Shown here piece after piece: positions 26,924-35,220 of a DNA stretch of 64,000 nucleotides (its first letter is position 1; every line of letters begins with the position of its first letter). The position numbers and the translations under genes were made by a program. A model generated the notes under the pieces. It did not search any database and had not been told where the DNA came from. It worked only from the letters and a program-made list of their open reading frames with translations. This stretch comes from Pseudomonadota bacterium (lineage in GTDB: Bacteria; Myxococcota_A; UBA796; GCA-2862545), in NCBI GenBank assembly GCA_947475315.1, contig CANJMY010000002.1, positions 1-64,000 on the forward strand, read 5' to 3'.

Positions 26924-27127
26924 CACTTCTCCTGGTTCCGCCCGCGACGCACTCTTCATTCTGCCGGTATAGTCCGCGCGGTGCAAGCAGAATCTATAGA
27001 GGCGGCAAATCACGGTCTGAAACGAACGTGAGTCGCCAGCGGTTGGTCGGCTATTGCGCGTCCGGGCCGTGCGATCGTTTGGCGCAGTTGCGAGTCCGCG
27101 GTCCGCGAAAACAGACTCCCGAGTCAG

Positions 27128-27189
27128 GCGATCTCTGCGTCCGTCAGGTTGCTCAACCAGTTCGAAAGTCGTCCAGTCAGCCGAGCACC
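27128..27189 (-). repeat. Copy A of a 62-bp sequence flanking the nucleotidyltransferase/winged-helix module
   Basis: This stretch aligns without gaps to 28955-29016 in the same orientation, about three-quarters identical, including a shared 13-bp core AACCAGTTCGAAA. On the minus strand both can read RLSNWLSNLT/RFSNWLSTLT-like peptides, so they may be the ends of two related, decayed genes. The 338-bp gap 26924-27261 holds nothing else recognisable. Confidence 0.7.
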
Positions 27190-27261
27190 CTGCGTCCTCA
27201 CCATTGAACGCCTGTTTTCGCCGGCTGGTATCGTGCAGAGCGTTCCCGCACACGGTTCAAC

Positions 27262-28200
27262 CTAGGCAGTTCGGGTTCGAATCCAGTCGGGGGTATGGGC
27301 GAGAAACGCAGGCGACGTGCCCAGCGCGATGACCTCGATCGCCGCCTCGCTCCACGCCCCGATCACGTCGTACGCGCTTGGATCTCCCCGCACGTCGGCC
27401 GGTCGTTCGAGCCCGAGTCCGTCTGCGAGCACCTTGAAGCGCTCGGCCGCGTTCGCCGCATTCACGCGACGAACGGTGGCGGTCTTGTTGCCCATCGACG
27501 CTAGAACGCGTGCCTCGATCGCGAGATCCAGGAGCAGGTCCCATCGAGGCCATCCGACGTCGCCGACGTTCGCGAGTGTACGCCACGCGTCCGGCTCGGC
27601 GAGCTGGAAGGCGAGCGCGTTTCGGTCGGCGCGCTGCCGGACGACTCCAGCCGCGGCGAGCTCCGTGAGCACCCGCGAGGCGTTTCGCTTGCTGTAGCCA
27701 ACATGGTCCAGGTCGCTCGCGACGAGCCACGTCCCCGGGCGCGCGATCAACTCCGCCAGCACGTCTGCGCGCGCCCCAACACCCGCGATCGCCCGTACGC
27801 GCAACCGCACCATCGACGGTCGGGTGACGCGGAGGTTTGGGTGCTTCGTGGATGGCGCGACGTCCCACGGTGTCGCATCGGCCCCGGCCGGCCATCGGAT
27901 CGATGTGTTCGCTCCGAGCGTCGCCGAGAGCTCCTCGAATGCCGCGCGCACCTCCGGCGGCGCGCGCCGGACCAGCGTCTGCAGGCGGCTCGCCGAGATG
28001 CGATCAGCATGCGCGACGCACCAGCGGTACACCTCGTCTCTGAGTCGCACGTCTTCGCGCGCGAACCACGGCGTCGCGACGAGCAGCGGCTCCGGATCGA
28101 TCGCTGTGTGTCCGTGAAGTTGGTGGACCCCGGGGATGCCCAGCTCGGACCACACGCTCCACATGAGATCCAGGGTGAGCTCGTCCACGCGGCTACTCAC
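27262..28200 (-). CDS. Winged-helix protein paired with a nucleotidyltransferase (AbiE-like arrangement)
   Basis: A 312-residue protein. Residues ~140-200 show a winged helix: RADVLAELIARPGTWLVASD, HVGYSKRNASRVLTELAAAG, VVRQRADRNALAFQL. The N-terminal ~120 residues form a charged helical domain and the C-terminal ~80 residues another helical one. It is translated with the nucleotidyltransferase gene (8-nt overlap), which is the first gene. In AbiE-type (type IV) systems a winged-helix protein is the antitoxin of a nucleotidyltransferase toxin, but there the antitoxin comes first; here the order is reversed. Assignment as antitoxin/repressor is inference. Confidence 0.62.
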   Translation of the reverse strand: MSSRVDELTLDLMWSVWSELGIPGVHQLHGHTAIDPEPLLVATPWFAREDVRLRDEVYRWCVAHADRISASRLQTLVRRAPPEVRAAFEELSATLGANTSIRWPAGADATPWDVAPSTKHPNLRVTRPSMVRLRVRAIAGVGARADVLAELIARPGTWLVASDLDHVGYSKRNASRVLTELAAAGVVRQRADRNALAFQLAEPDAWRTLANVGDVGWPRWDLLLDLAIEARVLASMGNKTATVRRVNAANAAERFKVLADGLGLERPADVRGDPSAYDVIGAWSEAAIEVIALGTSPAFLAHTPDWIRTRTA

Positions 28201-28777
28201 GGGGCACCTCGTCGATGCCGAACTCGGCGAGGACGGGACGAAGGAGCACGTCGCGGAAGCCCTCCGAGACGTCGTGCGTCTGGCACCACAGTGCCGACGC
28301 GATGAGCTCCTCCCGCGTGGGTGCGAGCGCGCGGAGGTCTTGGAGGTGTCGGCTGTTGCTGGGCCAACGGTCCGCGGCCGCGTACAGCTTGAACGCGATC
28401 TGGTCGACCCGCGAGGCGAGGTGGATCGTCAGGCCGCCGAACTCCGCGCGGGTCGTGCGCTCGGCGAATCCCGCCGGCAGCCCCATGTGGAAGAGATCGG
28501 CCGGACCCGCGTTGAGCCAGTCGTGCGCCAGGTCGAGCGCGATCGCGACGTCCTTCACTGCCAAGAGAAGGGCTGCGGGCAGGGGCGTTGCGCTCACCCA
28601 AGCCTGATCCTCGACCCGGGCGACGACGTCGAGGTCCTTGGTGGGGCGCCGGATCAGCCCGACGAGGTTGAGGGCACCGCCGCCGACCAGTACGAGCTCA
28701 AAGTGGTGCCCACGATCCTCGAGGATTTCACCGAGGATCGTCAGGGCTTCGCGGAGGCCGTCGGGTTGCATTGGCAT
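28193..28777 (-). CDS. Nucleotidyltransferase, DUF6036/AbiEii-like
   Basis: A 194-residue protein whose N-terminal part has LVLVGGGALNLVGLIRRPTK and DLDVV: GG at 32-34 and the D-x-D pair at 48/50, the core of DUF6036 and related nucleotidyltransferases. The middle reads RVDQIAFKLYAAADRWPSNS, also typical of this group, with RHLQDLRAL. These proteins act as toxin-like enzymes in some systems. Start is ATG 28777; a second ATG lies 2 codons in. The upstream promoter puts ATG about 8 nt after the -10, so the mRNA may be leaderless. Likely a toxin or stress-related nucleotidyl-modifying enzyme. Confidence 0.7.
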   Translation of the reverse strand: MPMQPDGLREALTILGEILEDRGHHFELVLVGGGALNLVGLIRRPTKDLDVVARVEDQAWVSATPLPAALLLAVKDVAIALDLAHDWLNAGPADLFHMGLPAGFAERTTRAEFGGLTIHLASRVDQIAFKLYAAADRWPSNSRHLQDLRALAPTREELIASALWCQTHDVSEGFRDVLLRPVLAEFGIDEVPRE

Positions 28778-28785
28778 CGAACGAG

Positions 28786-28814
28786 ACGATATCCGACTCG
28801 TATCGAGAAATCAA
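28786..28814 (-). promoter_or_regulatory. Promoter of the nucleotidyltransferase/winged-helix operon, leaderless geometry
   Basis: TTGATT and TATCGT are 17 nt apart on the minus strand and the -10 ends 8 nt before ATG, giving little or no 5' leader; no ribosome-binding site is seen. Arms CGAGACG (28782-28788) and CGTCTCG (28816-28822) enclose the promoter as an inverted repeat, a good candidate for an autoregulatory operator. Confidence 0.6.
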
Positions 28815-28954
28815 CCGTCTCGAATCAAGGCGCGCGCCCGGCCGATTCGAGGGGCGTTGACCACTCCTGATGCGGTCAGGTTGGGCGCGTCGGAACGGCA
28901 CCTTGTGCGCAGGGTGGCGCACAGGGCTTCGGCCGCCAAGGCCGCTTGATCCAA

Positions 28955-29016
28955 GTGATCTCAAGCTCCGTCAGCGTCGACAACCAGTTCGAAAATCGTC
29001 CAGCCGCCCCAGCACC
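28955..29016 (-). repeat. Copy B of the 62-bp flanking sequence
   Basis: Counterpart of 27128-27189 on the other side of the module. It lies in the 432-bp gap 28778-29209 between the module promoter and the 3' end of the MopE-like gene. Apart from the promoter, the inverted repeat and this copy, I see no gene in the gap; a minus-strand reading frame around it is not clearly coding. Confidence 0.7.
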
Positions 29017-29209
29017 ATTTTCCACCCCGCCATGTTTCGGTTTGGGTCGCGTTCGACCCGGCCGACATGGCATGGCTGGAGCTTGTGTCCGGACCTGCCG
29101 AACAAGCGGCCCGGGTCCCGCTGGGGCAACGCGCTCACGTCGGCTGTGAGGGGCGCGCGCGATCGGACGTGAGGGGTGGGTTGGGGCGCCCACGGGTTGC
29201 GCCGTCCGT

Positions 29210-30619
29210 TCAGCAACCCCCGGCGGTGGGGTTGATCTCCGGATCGGTGTCGTCGCAGTCGCCGCCCTCCTCGGTGAAGCCGTCGCCATCGTCGTCGCCG
29301 TAGATCGTGCCTTCGTCCACGCGGCTGTCGCAGTCGTTGTCCGCGTGGTCTGGAAGCTCCGGCGCCGCCGGGGAGCGCGTGACGACGGTGTCGTCGCAGT
29401 CGCCGGGGAGCGCCCCGCGCAAGCAAGTCGCGGCCTCACAGTAGCCGTCGCCGTCGTCGTCCGATGCAGGGGTGTCCTCGTCGATCGTCCTGTCGCAGTC
29501 GTCGTCTGAGCCGTTTGGACGCTCGACAGCGCCGGGGTGAACGCCCGGGTCACCATCGTCGCAGTCTCCCCCGAGCGCACCAAAGCCATCGTGGTCGAAG
29601 TCTTGCGCGCCGGCGTCCACCACGCCGTCGCAGTCGTCGTCGCGCCCGTTCCCGAGCACCTCCACTGCCGCCGGGGCTACGCTGGCATCCAGGTCGTCGC
29701 AGTCGCCCGGTGACGCGGTGCCGGCGCAGACCATGGGACCCTCGCACCAGCCATCCCCATCGTCGTCCACCCGCGCGGTGCCCTCATCCACGCGTCCGTC
29801 GCAGTCGTTGTCTTTCTCGTCCGCGAGCTCCGGACGCCCCGGCGTGGCCGCAGGATCGGCGTCGTCGCAGTCTCCTCCGCAGGCGGACACGCCGTCCTCG
29901 TCCACGTCGTAGGCCTCCGGCGTGCCGCGTTCGCAGTCGTTCGCGCGCACGATGAGCACATCCGGGACGACCGCGGCGCCCGTCGAGAAGGAGACGCGGG
30001 CGGACATTGGCGCGAGGTCGGGCGCCGTGTACTCGACGGTCAGCGAGAAGACGCCGTCGGGTTGGATCGTGAGCGGGAACGCGCCGTGTACGAGCACGTC
30101 GCTGAGTGAGGTGAGGGCGCCGGAGAGCACAACCGCCAGGCTGCCGTCGTTCTGCACTTCGAACCGCGCGTCGCCGGTAGCTCCCTTGGGCACGACGCCA
30201 AGGTCGAGCACCGACGGGGCCACGGTGAGCATGGAGGAGGCGGCGCGGGCGCGGACTTGCACCTCAAGGGTGCCGCTGTCCGTGTTCGTGTCGATCTGCA
30301 CGAGGGCGGACGCGTAGCCGACCTCGGTCGGTCGGAAGGCGATGTCGATCTCCCCGGCGCCGTCCGGGTCGATGGCGAAGGCGGAGGCGCCGTCGAGCGC
30401 GAACCCGGTGCCGAGCGTCGGCAGCAGGTTCACGGCGAGCACCTTCGCCGCGCCGTCATGCGCCGCGATGGAGATGTGCGCGTGTGCCTCCGCGCCCAGC
30501 GGGATCGCCGCCAGATCGATCAGCGCGGGGGCGGCGCTGACCGTCGTCTGGGTTGGCGTCAGGAACTGCTCGTTGCAGCCCACGCACGCGACCAAGGACC
30601 ACAGTACGCGGCGGGTCAT
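29210..30619 (-). CDS. Lipoprotein with HYDIN/ASH-like domains and MopE-type metal-binding repeats
   Basis: A 469-residue lipoprotein: RRVLWSLVACVGC is the signal and lipobox. Residues ~25-230 contain two Ig-like ASH repeats (ALIDLAAIPLGAEAHAHISI, ...PSVLDLGVVPKGATGDARF). The C-terminal half has five or so MopE-type units with the pattern DCDD.DP..P...E..N..DDDCDG.VDE and DDDGDGY, which bind Ca or Cu in related proteins. It is translated after the giant TSP3 protein (ATGA overlap) and probably forms part of the same surface assembly. Confidence 0.85.
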   Translation of the reverse strand: MTRRVLWSLVACVGCNEQFLTPTQTTVSAAPALIDLAAIPLGAEAHAHISIAAHDGAAKVLAVNLLPTLGTGFALDGASAFAIDPDGAGEIDIAFRPTEVGYASALVQIDTNTDSGTLEVQVRARAASSMLTVAPSVLDLGVVPKGATGDARFEVQNDGSLAVVLSGALTSLSDVLVHGAFPLTIQPDGVFSLTVEYTAPDLAPMSARVSFSTGAAVVPDVLIVRANDCERGTPEAYDVDEDGVSACGGDCDDADPAATPGRPELADEKDNDCDGRVDEGTARVDDDGDGWCEGPMVCAGTASPGDCDDLDASVAPAAVEVLGNGRDDDCDGVVDAGAQDFDHDGFGALGGDCDDGDPGVHPGAVERPNGSDDDCDRTIDEDTPASDDDGDGYCEAATCLRGALPGDCDDTVVTRSPAAPELPDHADNDCDSRVDEGTIYGDDDGDGFTEEGGDCDDTDPEINPTAGGC

Positions 30620-33600
30620 GCGCGCCTCCGGCGAGCGAGCAGCGCGACGAGCGCCCCCCACGCGACCAGCGTCGCCGTGTCGACGCGCCCCTGCGCGCAG
30701 CCGCAACCGGCCTCTGGTGTCGGAACCGGGGCTTCGCCGTCGCATCCCTCGTCGATCGTCCCGTCGCAGTTGTTGTCGATGCCGTCGCAGAACTCCTGCG
30801 CGCCAGGCCAGGCCCACCCGTTGGCGTCGTCACAGTCGCCGCGCTCGCTCGCGTAGCCGTCGTCGTCGAGATCGTTGAGGTTCTCGTCGACCTGCCCGTC
30901 GCAGTCGTCGTCGATCCCGTTGGGAAGGTCGATCGCGCCCGGGTGGACATCGGGGGCCGCGTCGTCGCAGTCGCCCGCCCACTCAGAGCGTCCGTCGCCG
31001 TCGTCATCAGACGCGGAGGTGTCCTCGTCCATCTGGCCATCGCAGTTGTTGTCAACGCCGTCGGCGAGCTCCACCCCACCCGGAGCGACGTCGGCTGCCG
31101 TGTCGTTGCAGTCGCCGTCGGCCTCCGAGTAACCGTCGTCGTCGTCGTCGTAGAGCTCCGTATCCTCGTCGATCGTCCCGTCGCAGTCGTCGTCGACGCC
31201 GTTGGGCACCTCCACGGCGTCTGGGTGCATGGACGCGTCCGTCGGCGCACAGTCGCCGGCCTGGGACGCGAACCCGTCGCCGTCCGGGTCGTCGGCGGAC
31301 TGATCGACGCTTCCGTCACAGTCGTCGTCGATGAAGTTGTCCGCGATCTCGGGCTCGGAAGGGCCGATGGCGGCGTCGGCGTCATCGCAGTCGCCGGTCA
31401 ACGCGCCGTCGACGCACGGAGCGGACCCCTCACAGGCGCCGTCGCCGTCGTCGTCGAAACACGCGGTGCCCTCGTCGACCACGCCGTCGCAGTCCTCATC
31501 GACGCCGTCACAGTCCTCGGGCACGCCGGGATGCCGCGACGGGTCATCGTCGTCGCAGTCGCCGCCGAGCTCGGCGTAGCCGTCGCCGTCGTCGTCGAAG
31601 CGGATCGTCGTCTCATCCACGACGCCGTCGCAGTCTTCGTCCACGCCGTCGGGGTTCTCCGTCAGGCTGGGGCCGCGACCGGGATCCGCGTCGTCACAGT
31701 CTCCGGCGCAGGTCGACGCGCCGTCCAGATCGAGGTCGCGGGGGGTGAGCGCTGAATCGGCGTCGTCGCAGTCGAGGCATGCAGGCACGCCGTCGAAGTC
31801 AGCGTCCGCTTCGAACGCCAGGGTGGGGCAGGGGTCGCACGCGTCGGCCACCCGATCGAAGTCGGCGTCAAGCCGATCGTTGCCCGACGGGCACTGATCG
31901 CATCCGTCCGGCACCTGATCCCCGTCCACGTCGAGGCGGTCGTCCCCGCCCGGACACTGGTCGCACGCGTCCGGGCGCGTGTCGCCGTCTTGGTCGCGGC
32001 GGTCGTCTCCCGCGATGCACACGTCGCAGGCGTCAGGCACCCGGTCGGCGTCCGCGTCGAGGCGGTCGTCTGCGCCCGGGCAAGCGTCACATCCGTCCGG
32101 CACGCCGTCCCGGTCGGCATCGAAGGCGTCCACCGCGCCGCTGCACAGGTCACAGCCGTTCGGGACCGAGTCGGCGTCCGAGTCGAGCGCGTCAATGAAC
32201 CCGTCGCACACGTCGCACGCGTCGGCGACGCTGTCGGCGTCGGAGTCGAGGTTGTCGTCGCCTCCGGGGCACGCGTCACAGCCGTCTGCGACGGTGTCGC
32301 GGTCCACGTCCGCTAGGTCATCGTACCCGGCGCATGCATCGCAGCCGTCGGCGACGCCATCACGGTCCGCGTCTGCGAGGTCATCGGCGCCCGGGCACAC
32401 GTCGCATGCGTTGGGTACGCCGTCGTGGTCCACGTCCTCGGCGTCGTTGGCGTTGGGACAAAGGTCACATCCATCCGGCACGGTGTCACCGTCCGCGTCA
32501 GCCGCATCGTTCGCGCCCAGGCAGACGTCGCACTGGTTTGGAACGAGGTCGTGGTCCGAGTCCAGGCGGTCGTCCCCCGAGAGGCAGCGGTCGCAGGCGT
32601 TCGGCACCGTGTCGCTGTCGCTGTCGACGCGATCATCACCGGCCGCGCACACGTCGCACGCGTCGGGCACGGTGTCGTGGTCCGCGTCCGCGCTGTCCGC
32701 GCCGGCCGCGCAGACGTCACAGCCCGTGGGGACGTCGTCGAGATCGGGGTCCACGCGGTCGTCGAACCCCGAGCAAACGTCGCAGCCATCGGACACGCCG
32801 TCCCGATCCGCGTCGGCCCGATCGTCGGCCCCGGTGCAGATGTCGCAGGCGTTCGGGACGCCGTCCTGGTCCGCGTCGAGGCGGTCGTCGCCCGACGGGC
32901 ACAGGTCGCACGCGTCCGGGACCGTGTCGTGATCGGCGTCCAGGGCGTCCGCGCCTGCCGGGCACAGGTCGCAGCCATTCGGCACGCCGTCACGGTCGGC
33001 GTCGAGTCCGTCGTCGAAGCCTGGGCACTCGTCGCATCCGTTCGGGACCAGGTCCAGGTCGGAGTCGAGCCCATCGTCGGCGCCCGCGCACACGTCGCAC
33101 CCATTGGGCACGCCGTCGCGGTCTACGTCGAGGCGATCGTCGGAGTCGGCGCACAGATCGCAATGATCGGGCGTCAGATCCTGATCGGCGTCGAGGGCGT
33201 CGTCTCCGCCTGGGCACAGGTCGCAGGCGTCCGGCACGCCGTCGTGATCCGAGTCGGTGGTCGCGCCGACGCAGGTGTCGCAGCCGTTCGGCACGCCATC
33301 CAGGTCTGCGTCGAGGCGGTCATCGGACCCCGCGCAGAGGTCACACGCGTCGGGCGTGGTGTCTCCGTCGGCGTCGAGCCGGTCGTCACCGCCGGCGCAT
33401 GCGTCGCAGCCATTGGGCACGCTGTCCCGATCCGCGTCGAGGCGATCGTCGGAGCCCGGGCACGTGTCACAACCATCCGGGACGAGGTCTTGGTCCGCGT
33501 CCGCGCCGTCGGGCGCGCCGTTGCACACGTCGCAGCCGTTCGGGACGCCGTCGCGATCGGCGTCGAGACGATCGTCGTAGCCTGGGCACAGATCGCAGCC

Positions 33601-35220
33601 GTTCGGGGTGCCGTCTGCGTCCGCGTCCAGCAAGTCGTTGCTGGCAGGGCACACGTCGCAGCCGTCCGCGACGCCGTCGAGGTCGGCGTCGAGGCGGTCG
33701 TCGTGACCGGCGCAGGCGTCGCAGCCGTTCGGCACGAGGTCGCCGTCCGCGTCGAGGCGGTCGTTCGAGCCGGCGCACACGTCGCAGCCGTTCGCGATGC
33801 CGTCGGCGTCCGCGTCCACGCGATCGTCGAACCCGGCGCACGCATCGCAGCCGTCCGGGACCGAGTCGCGGTCCGCGTCGAGGGTGTCATTGCTCCCGGC
33901 GCACACGTCGCAACCGTTCGGCACGCCGTCGAGGTCCGCGTCGAGCTGGTCGCTGAAGCCGGGGCACACATCGCAGCCGTTCGGCACGCCGTCCGAGTCG
34001 CTGTCGGCGCGGTCGTTGAAGCCGCGGCATGTGTCGCAGCCGTCGGGGATCGTGTCGGCATCGGCGTCTGCGCCGTCGTTGAACCCAGGACAGGTGTCGC
34101 ACCCGTTGGGGACGGTGTCGGCGTCGGCGTCGGACAGATCGCTGAAGCCAGGGCACACGTCGCAGCCGTTCGGCACGGTGTCCAGATCCTGATCCGCGAG
34201 ATCGTTGAACCCCGCGCACACGTCGCACCCATCGGGGACGGAGTCGCGGTCGGCGTCGAGGGCGTCGCTCGCGCCGCGGCAGACGTCGCAGCCGTCGGGG
34301 ACTCCGTCCAAGTCCGCATCGAGCAGATCGTTGTACCCGTCGCACACGTCGCAGTCGTCCGGCACGGCGTCGAGGTCCACGTCGAACGCGTCGTTGCCCC
34401 CCGCACAGACGTCGCAGACGTCGCCGAACCCGTCGCCGTCAGAGTCCGACTGGTTCACATTGGGCGCGGTCTGGCAGTTGTCGCACGTGTCGGGCACCAG
34501 ATCTGCGTCGAGGTCACCCGTGTTGAAGACGGTGTCGTCGCAGTCGTGGCCGCCGCAGGACACGGCGCGGAAGCCGTCCTGGTCGACGTCGCAGGGGTCG
34601 CAGGTGGGGTCTGCGGCGCAGTCTGGATCGGCGCAGTCCGTAAAGCCGTCTCCGTCGTCGTCGTTCTGGTTGCCGCACACCTCGTTGCAGCTGACCTGCA
34701 GGTTGTAGGGCGCGTGGCGGAGCGTGATGCCGATAACGGGGTCGGACGGGCAAGAGTTGGGGTTCTGCTTGAGCTGATAGCCTTCCGCGACGATCCACCG
34801 GACCGCGCCTGCCACGCATGAGACGGTCCCTGACTCGGCCTGGAGCACCGCCCGCACCGAGCCAAGCTGACAGTCCGACTGCGAGCAGCTGTTCAGGACG
34901 AAGAGGTCGATGCCGCAGCCCGTCGGCGTCAGGTCCACGCGAACGTTCCCCGTGTAGGGGCACACGAGCCGCCAAGCGTGCTCGGGTCCGGTTTGGCTGT
35001 ACGTGCCACCGGACGGAATGACGGTGCTGCACGTGTAGGTCGCAAGCGACGTGGGATCCTGCGCGACCCACGCCGAGCCGTTCCACTGCGAGTCCAGCGA
35101 CTCGTGAACCGATTGTCCGCAGATCAGATCGCCAGGCGACCCGGTTGTGCACGTGCTCGCCTCGGCCAAAGGCAGGAGCGCCTGAAGAAGAAAGACAAGC
35201 CCTGCGGACGTCATGGTCAT
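30616..35220 (-). CDS. Giant exported Ca-binding protein: TSP3-like array, MopE repeats, MYXO-CTERM-like tail
   Basis: A 1,534-residue protein. N-terminal signal AGLVFLLQALLPLAEA; then a beta domain with disulfides (TYTCSTVIPSGGTYS, HAWRLVCPYTGNV) to ~200; NQNDDDGDGFTDCADPDC begins the acidic part. From ~270 to ~1130 lie about 42 units of 21 residues, CD.C.G..D..DAD.D.VP.G, each an EF-like DxDxD calcium loop with two cysteines. Then 8 MopE-type units DCDDADP..P..E..DGVDEDCDG with VDE. The end EAGCGCAQGRVDTATL plus a membrane helix and RRRRA resembles MYXO-CTERM, a sorting tail for surface anchoring. Start ATG 35220 overlaps the previous stop by ATGA. Confidence 0.87.
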   Translation of the reverse strand: MTMTSAGLVFLLQALLPLAEASTCTTGSPGDLICGQSVHESLDSQWNGSAWVAQDPTSLATYTCSTVIPSGGTYSQTGPEHAWRLVCPYTGNVRVDLTPTGCGIDLFVLNSCSQSDCQLGSVRAVLQAESGTVSCVAGAVRWIVAEGYQLKQNPNSCPSDPVIGITLRHAPYNLQVSCNEVCGNQNDDDGDGFTDCADPDCAADPTCDPCDVDQDGFRAVSCGGHDCDDTVFNTGDLDADLVPDTCDNCQTAPNVNQSDSDGDGFGDVCDVCAGGNDAFDVDLDAVPDDCDVCDGYNDLLDADLDGVPDGCDVCRGASDALDADRDSVPDGCDVCAGFNDLADQDLDTVPNGCDVCPGFSDLSDADADTVPNGCDTCPGFNDGADADADTIPDGCDTCRGFNDRADSDSDGVPNGCDVCPGFSDQLDADLDGVPNGCDVCAGSNDTLDADRDSVPDGCDACAGFDDRVDADADGIANGCDVCAGSNDRLDADGDLVPNGCDACAGHDDRLDADLDGVADGCDVCPASNDLLDADADGTPNGCDLCPGYDDRLDADRDGVPNGCDVCNGAPDGADADQDLVPDGCDTCPGSDDRLDADRDSVPNGCDACAGGDDRLDADGDTTPDACDLCAGSDDRLDADLDGVPNGCDTCVGATTDSDHDGVPDACDLCPGGDDALDADQDLTPDHCDLCADSDDRLDVDRDGVPNGCDVCAGADDGLDSDLDLVPNGCDECPGFDDGLDADRDGVPNGCDLCPAGADALDADHDTVPDACDLCPSGDDRLDADQDGVPNACDICTGADDRADADRDGVSDGCDVCSGFDDRVDPDLDDVPTGCDVCAAGADSADADHDTVPDACDVCAAGDDRVDSDSDTVPNACDRCLSGDDRLDSDHDLVPNQCDVCLGANDAADADGDTVPDGCDLCPNANDAEDVDHDGVPNACDVCPGADDLADADRDGVADGCDACAGYDDLADVDRDTVADGCDACPGGDDNLDSDADSVADACDVCDGFIDALDSDADSVPNGCDLCSGAVDAFDADRDGVPDGCDACPGADDRLDADADRVPDACDVCIAGDDRRDQDGDTRPDACDQCPGGDDRLDVDGDQVPDGCDQCPSGNDRLDADFDRVADACDPCPTLAFEADADFDGVPACLDCDDADSALTPRDLDLDGASTCAGDCDDADPGRGPSLTENPDGVDEDCDGVVDETTIRFDDDGDGYAELGGDCDDDDPSRHPGVPEDCDGVDEDCDGVVDEGTACFDDDGDGACEGSAPCVDGALTGDCDDADAAIGPSEPEIADNFIDDDCDGSVDQSADDPDGDGFASQAGDCAPTDASMHPDAVEVPNGVDDDCDGTIDEDTELYDDDDDGYSEADGDCNDTAADVAPGGVELADGVDNNCDGQMDEDTSASDDDGDGRSEWAGDCDDAAPDVHPGAIDLPNGIDDDCDGQVDENLNDLDDDGYASERGDCDDANGWAWPGAQEFCDGIDNNCDGTIDEGCDGEAPVPTPEAGCGCAQGRVDTATLVAWGALVALLARRRRA
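31834..34410 (-). repeat. 63-bp tandem repeat array encoding the TSP3-like units
   Basis: Counting protein units, 41 consecutive 63-bp repeats (one 57 bp) plus a first, longer one give a nearly perfect period of 21 codons. Codon choice varies, so the DNA is less alike than the protein, implying long-term selection, but many neighbouring units share G-x-D-R-L-D-A-D and copy number change by slippage is expected. Confidence 0.9.

Noticed and set aside
27270-27290. T-loop-like GGTTCGAATCC, suggesting a tRNA end or attachment site
   Set aside because: The flanking bases do not pair as a T stem and no acceptor, D or anticodon arm is present. The bases are the C-terminal codons (WIRTRTA) of the winged-helix gene.
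29464-34821. Long plus-strand open frames across the TSP3/MopE genes
   Set aside because: They are shadows produced by the repetitive, GC-rich coding sequence on the minus strand, with no start signals or recognisable domains.
30616-35220. CRISPR-like array because of the regular 63-bp repeat
   Set aside because: Repeats are contiguous, in frame and lack unique spacers; the period is a 21-residue protein unit.
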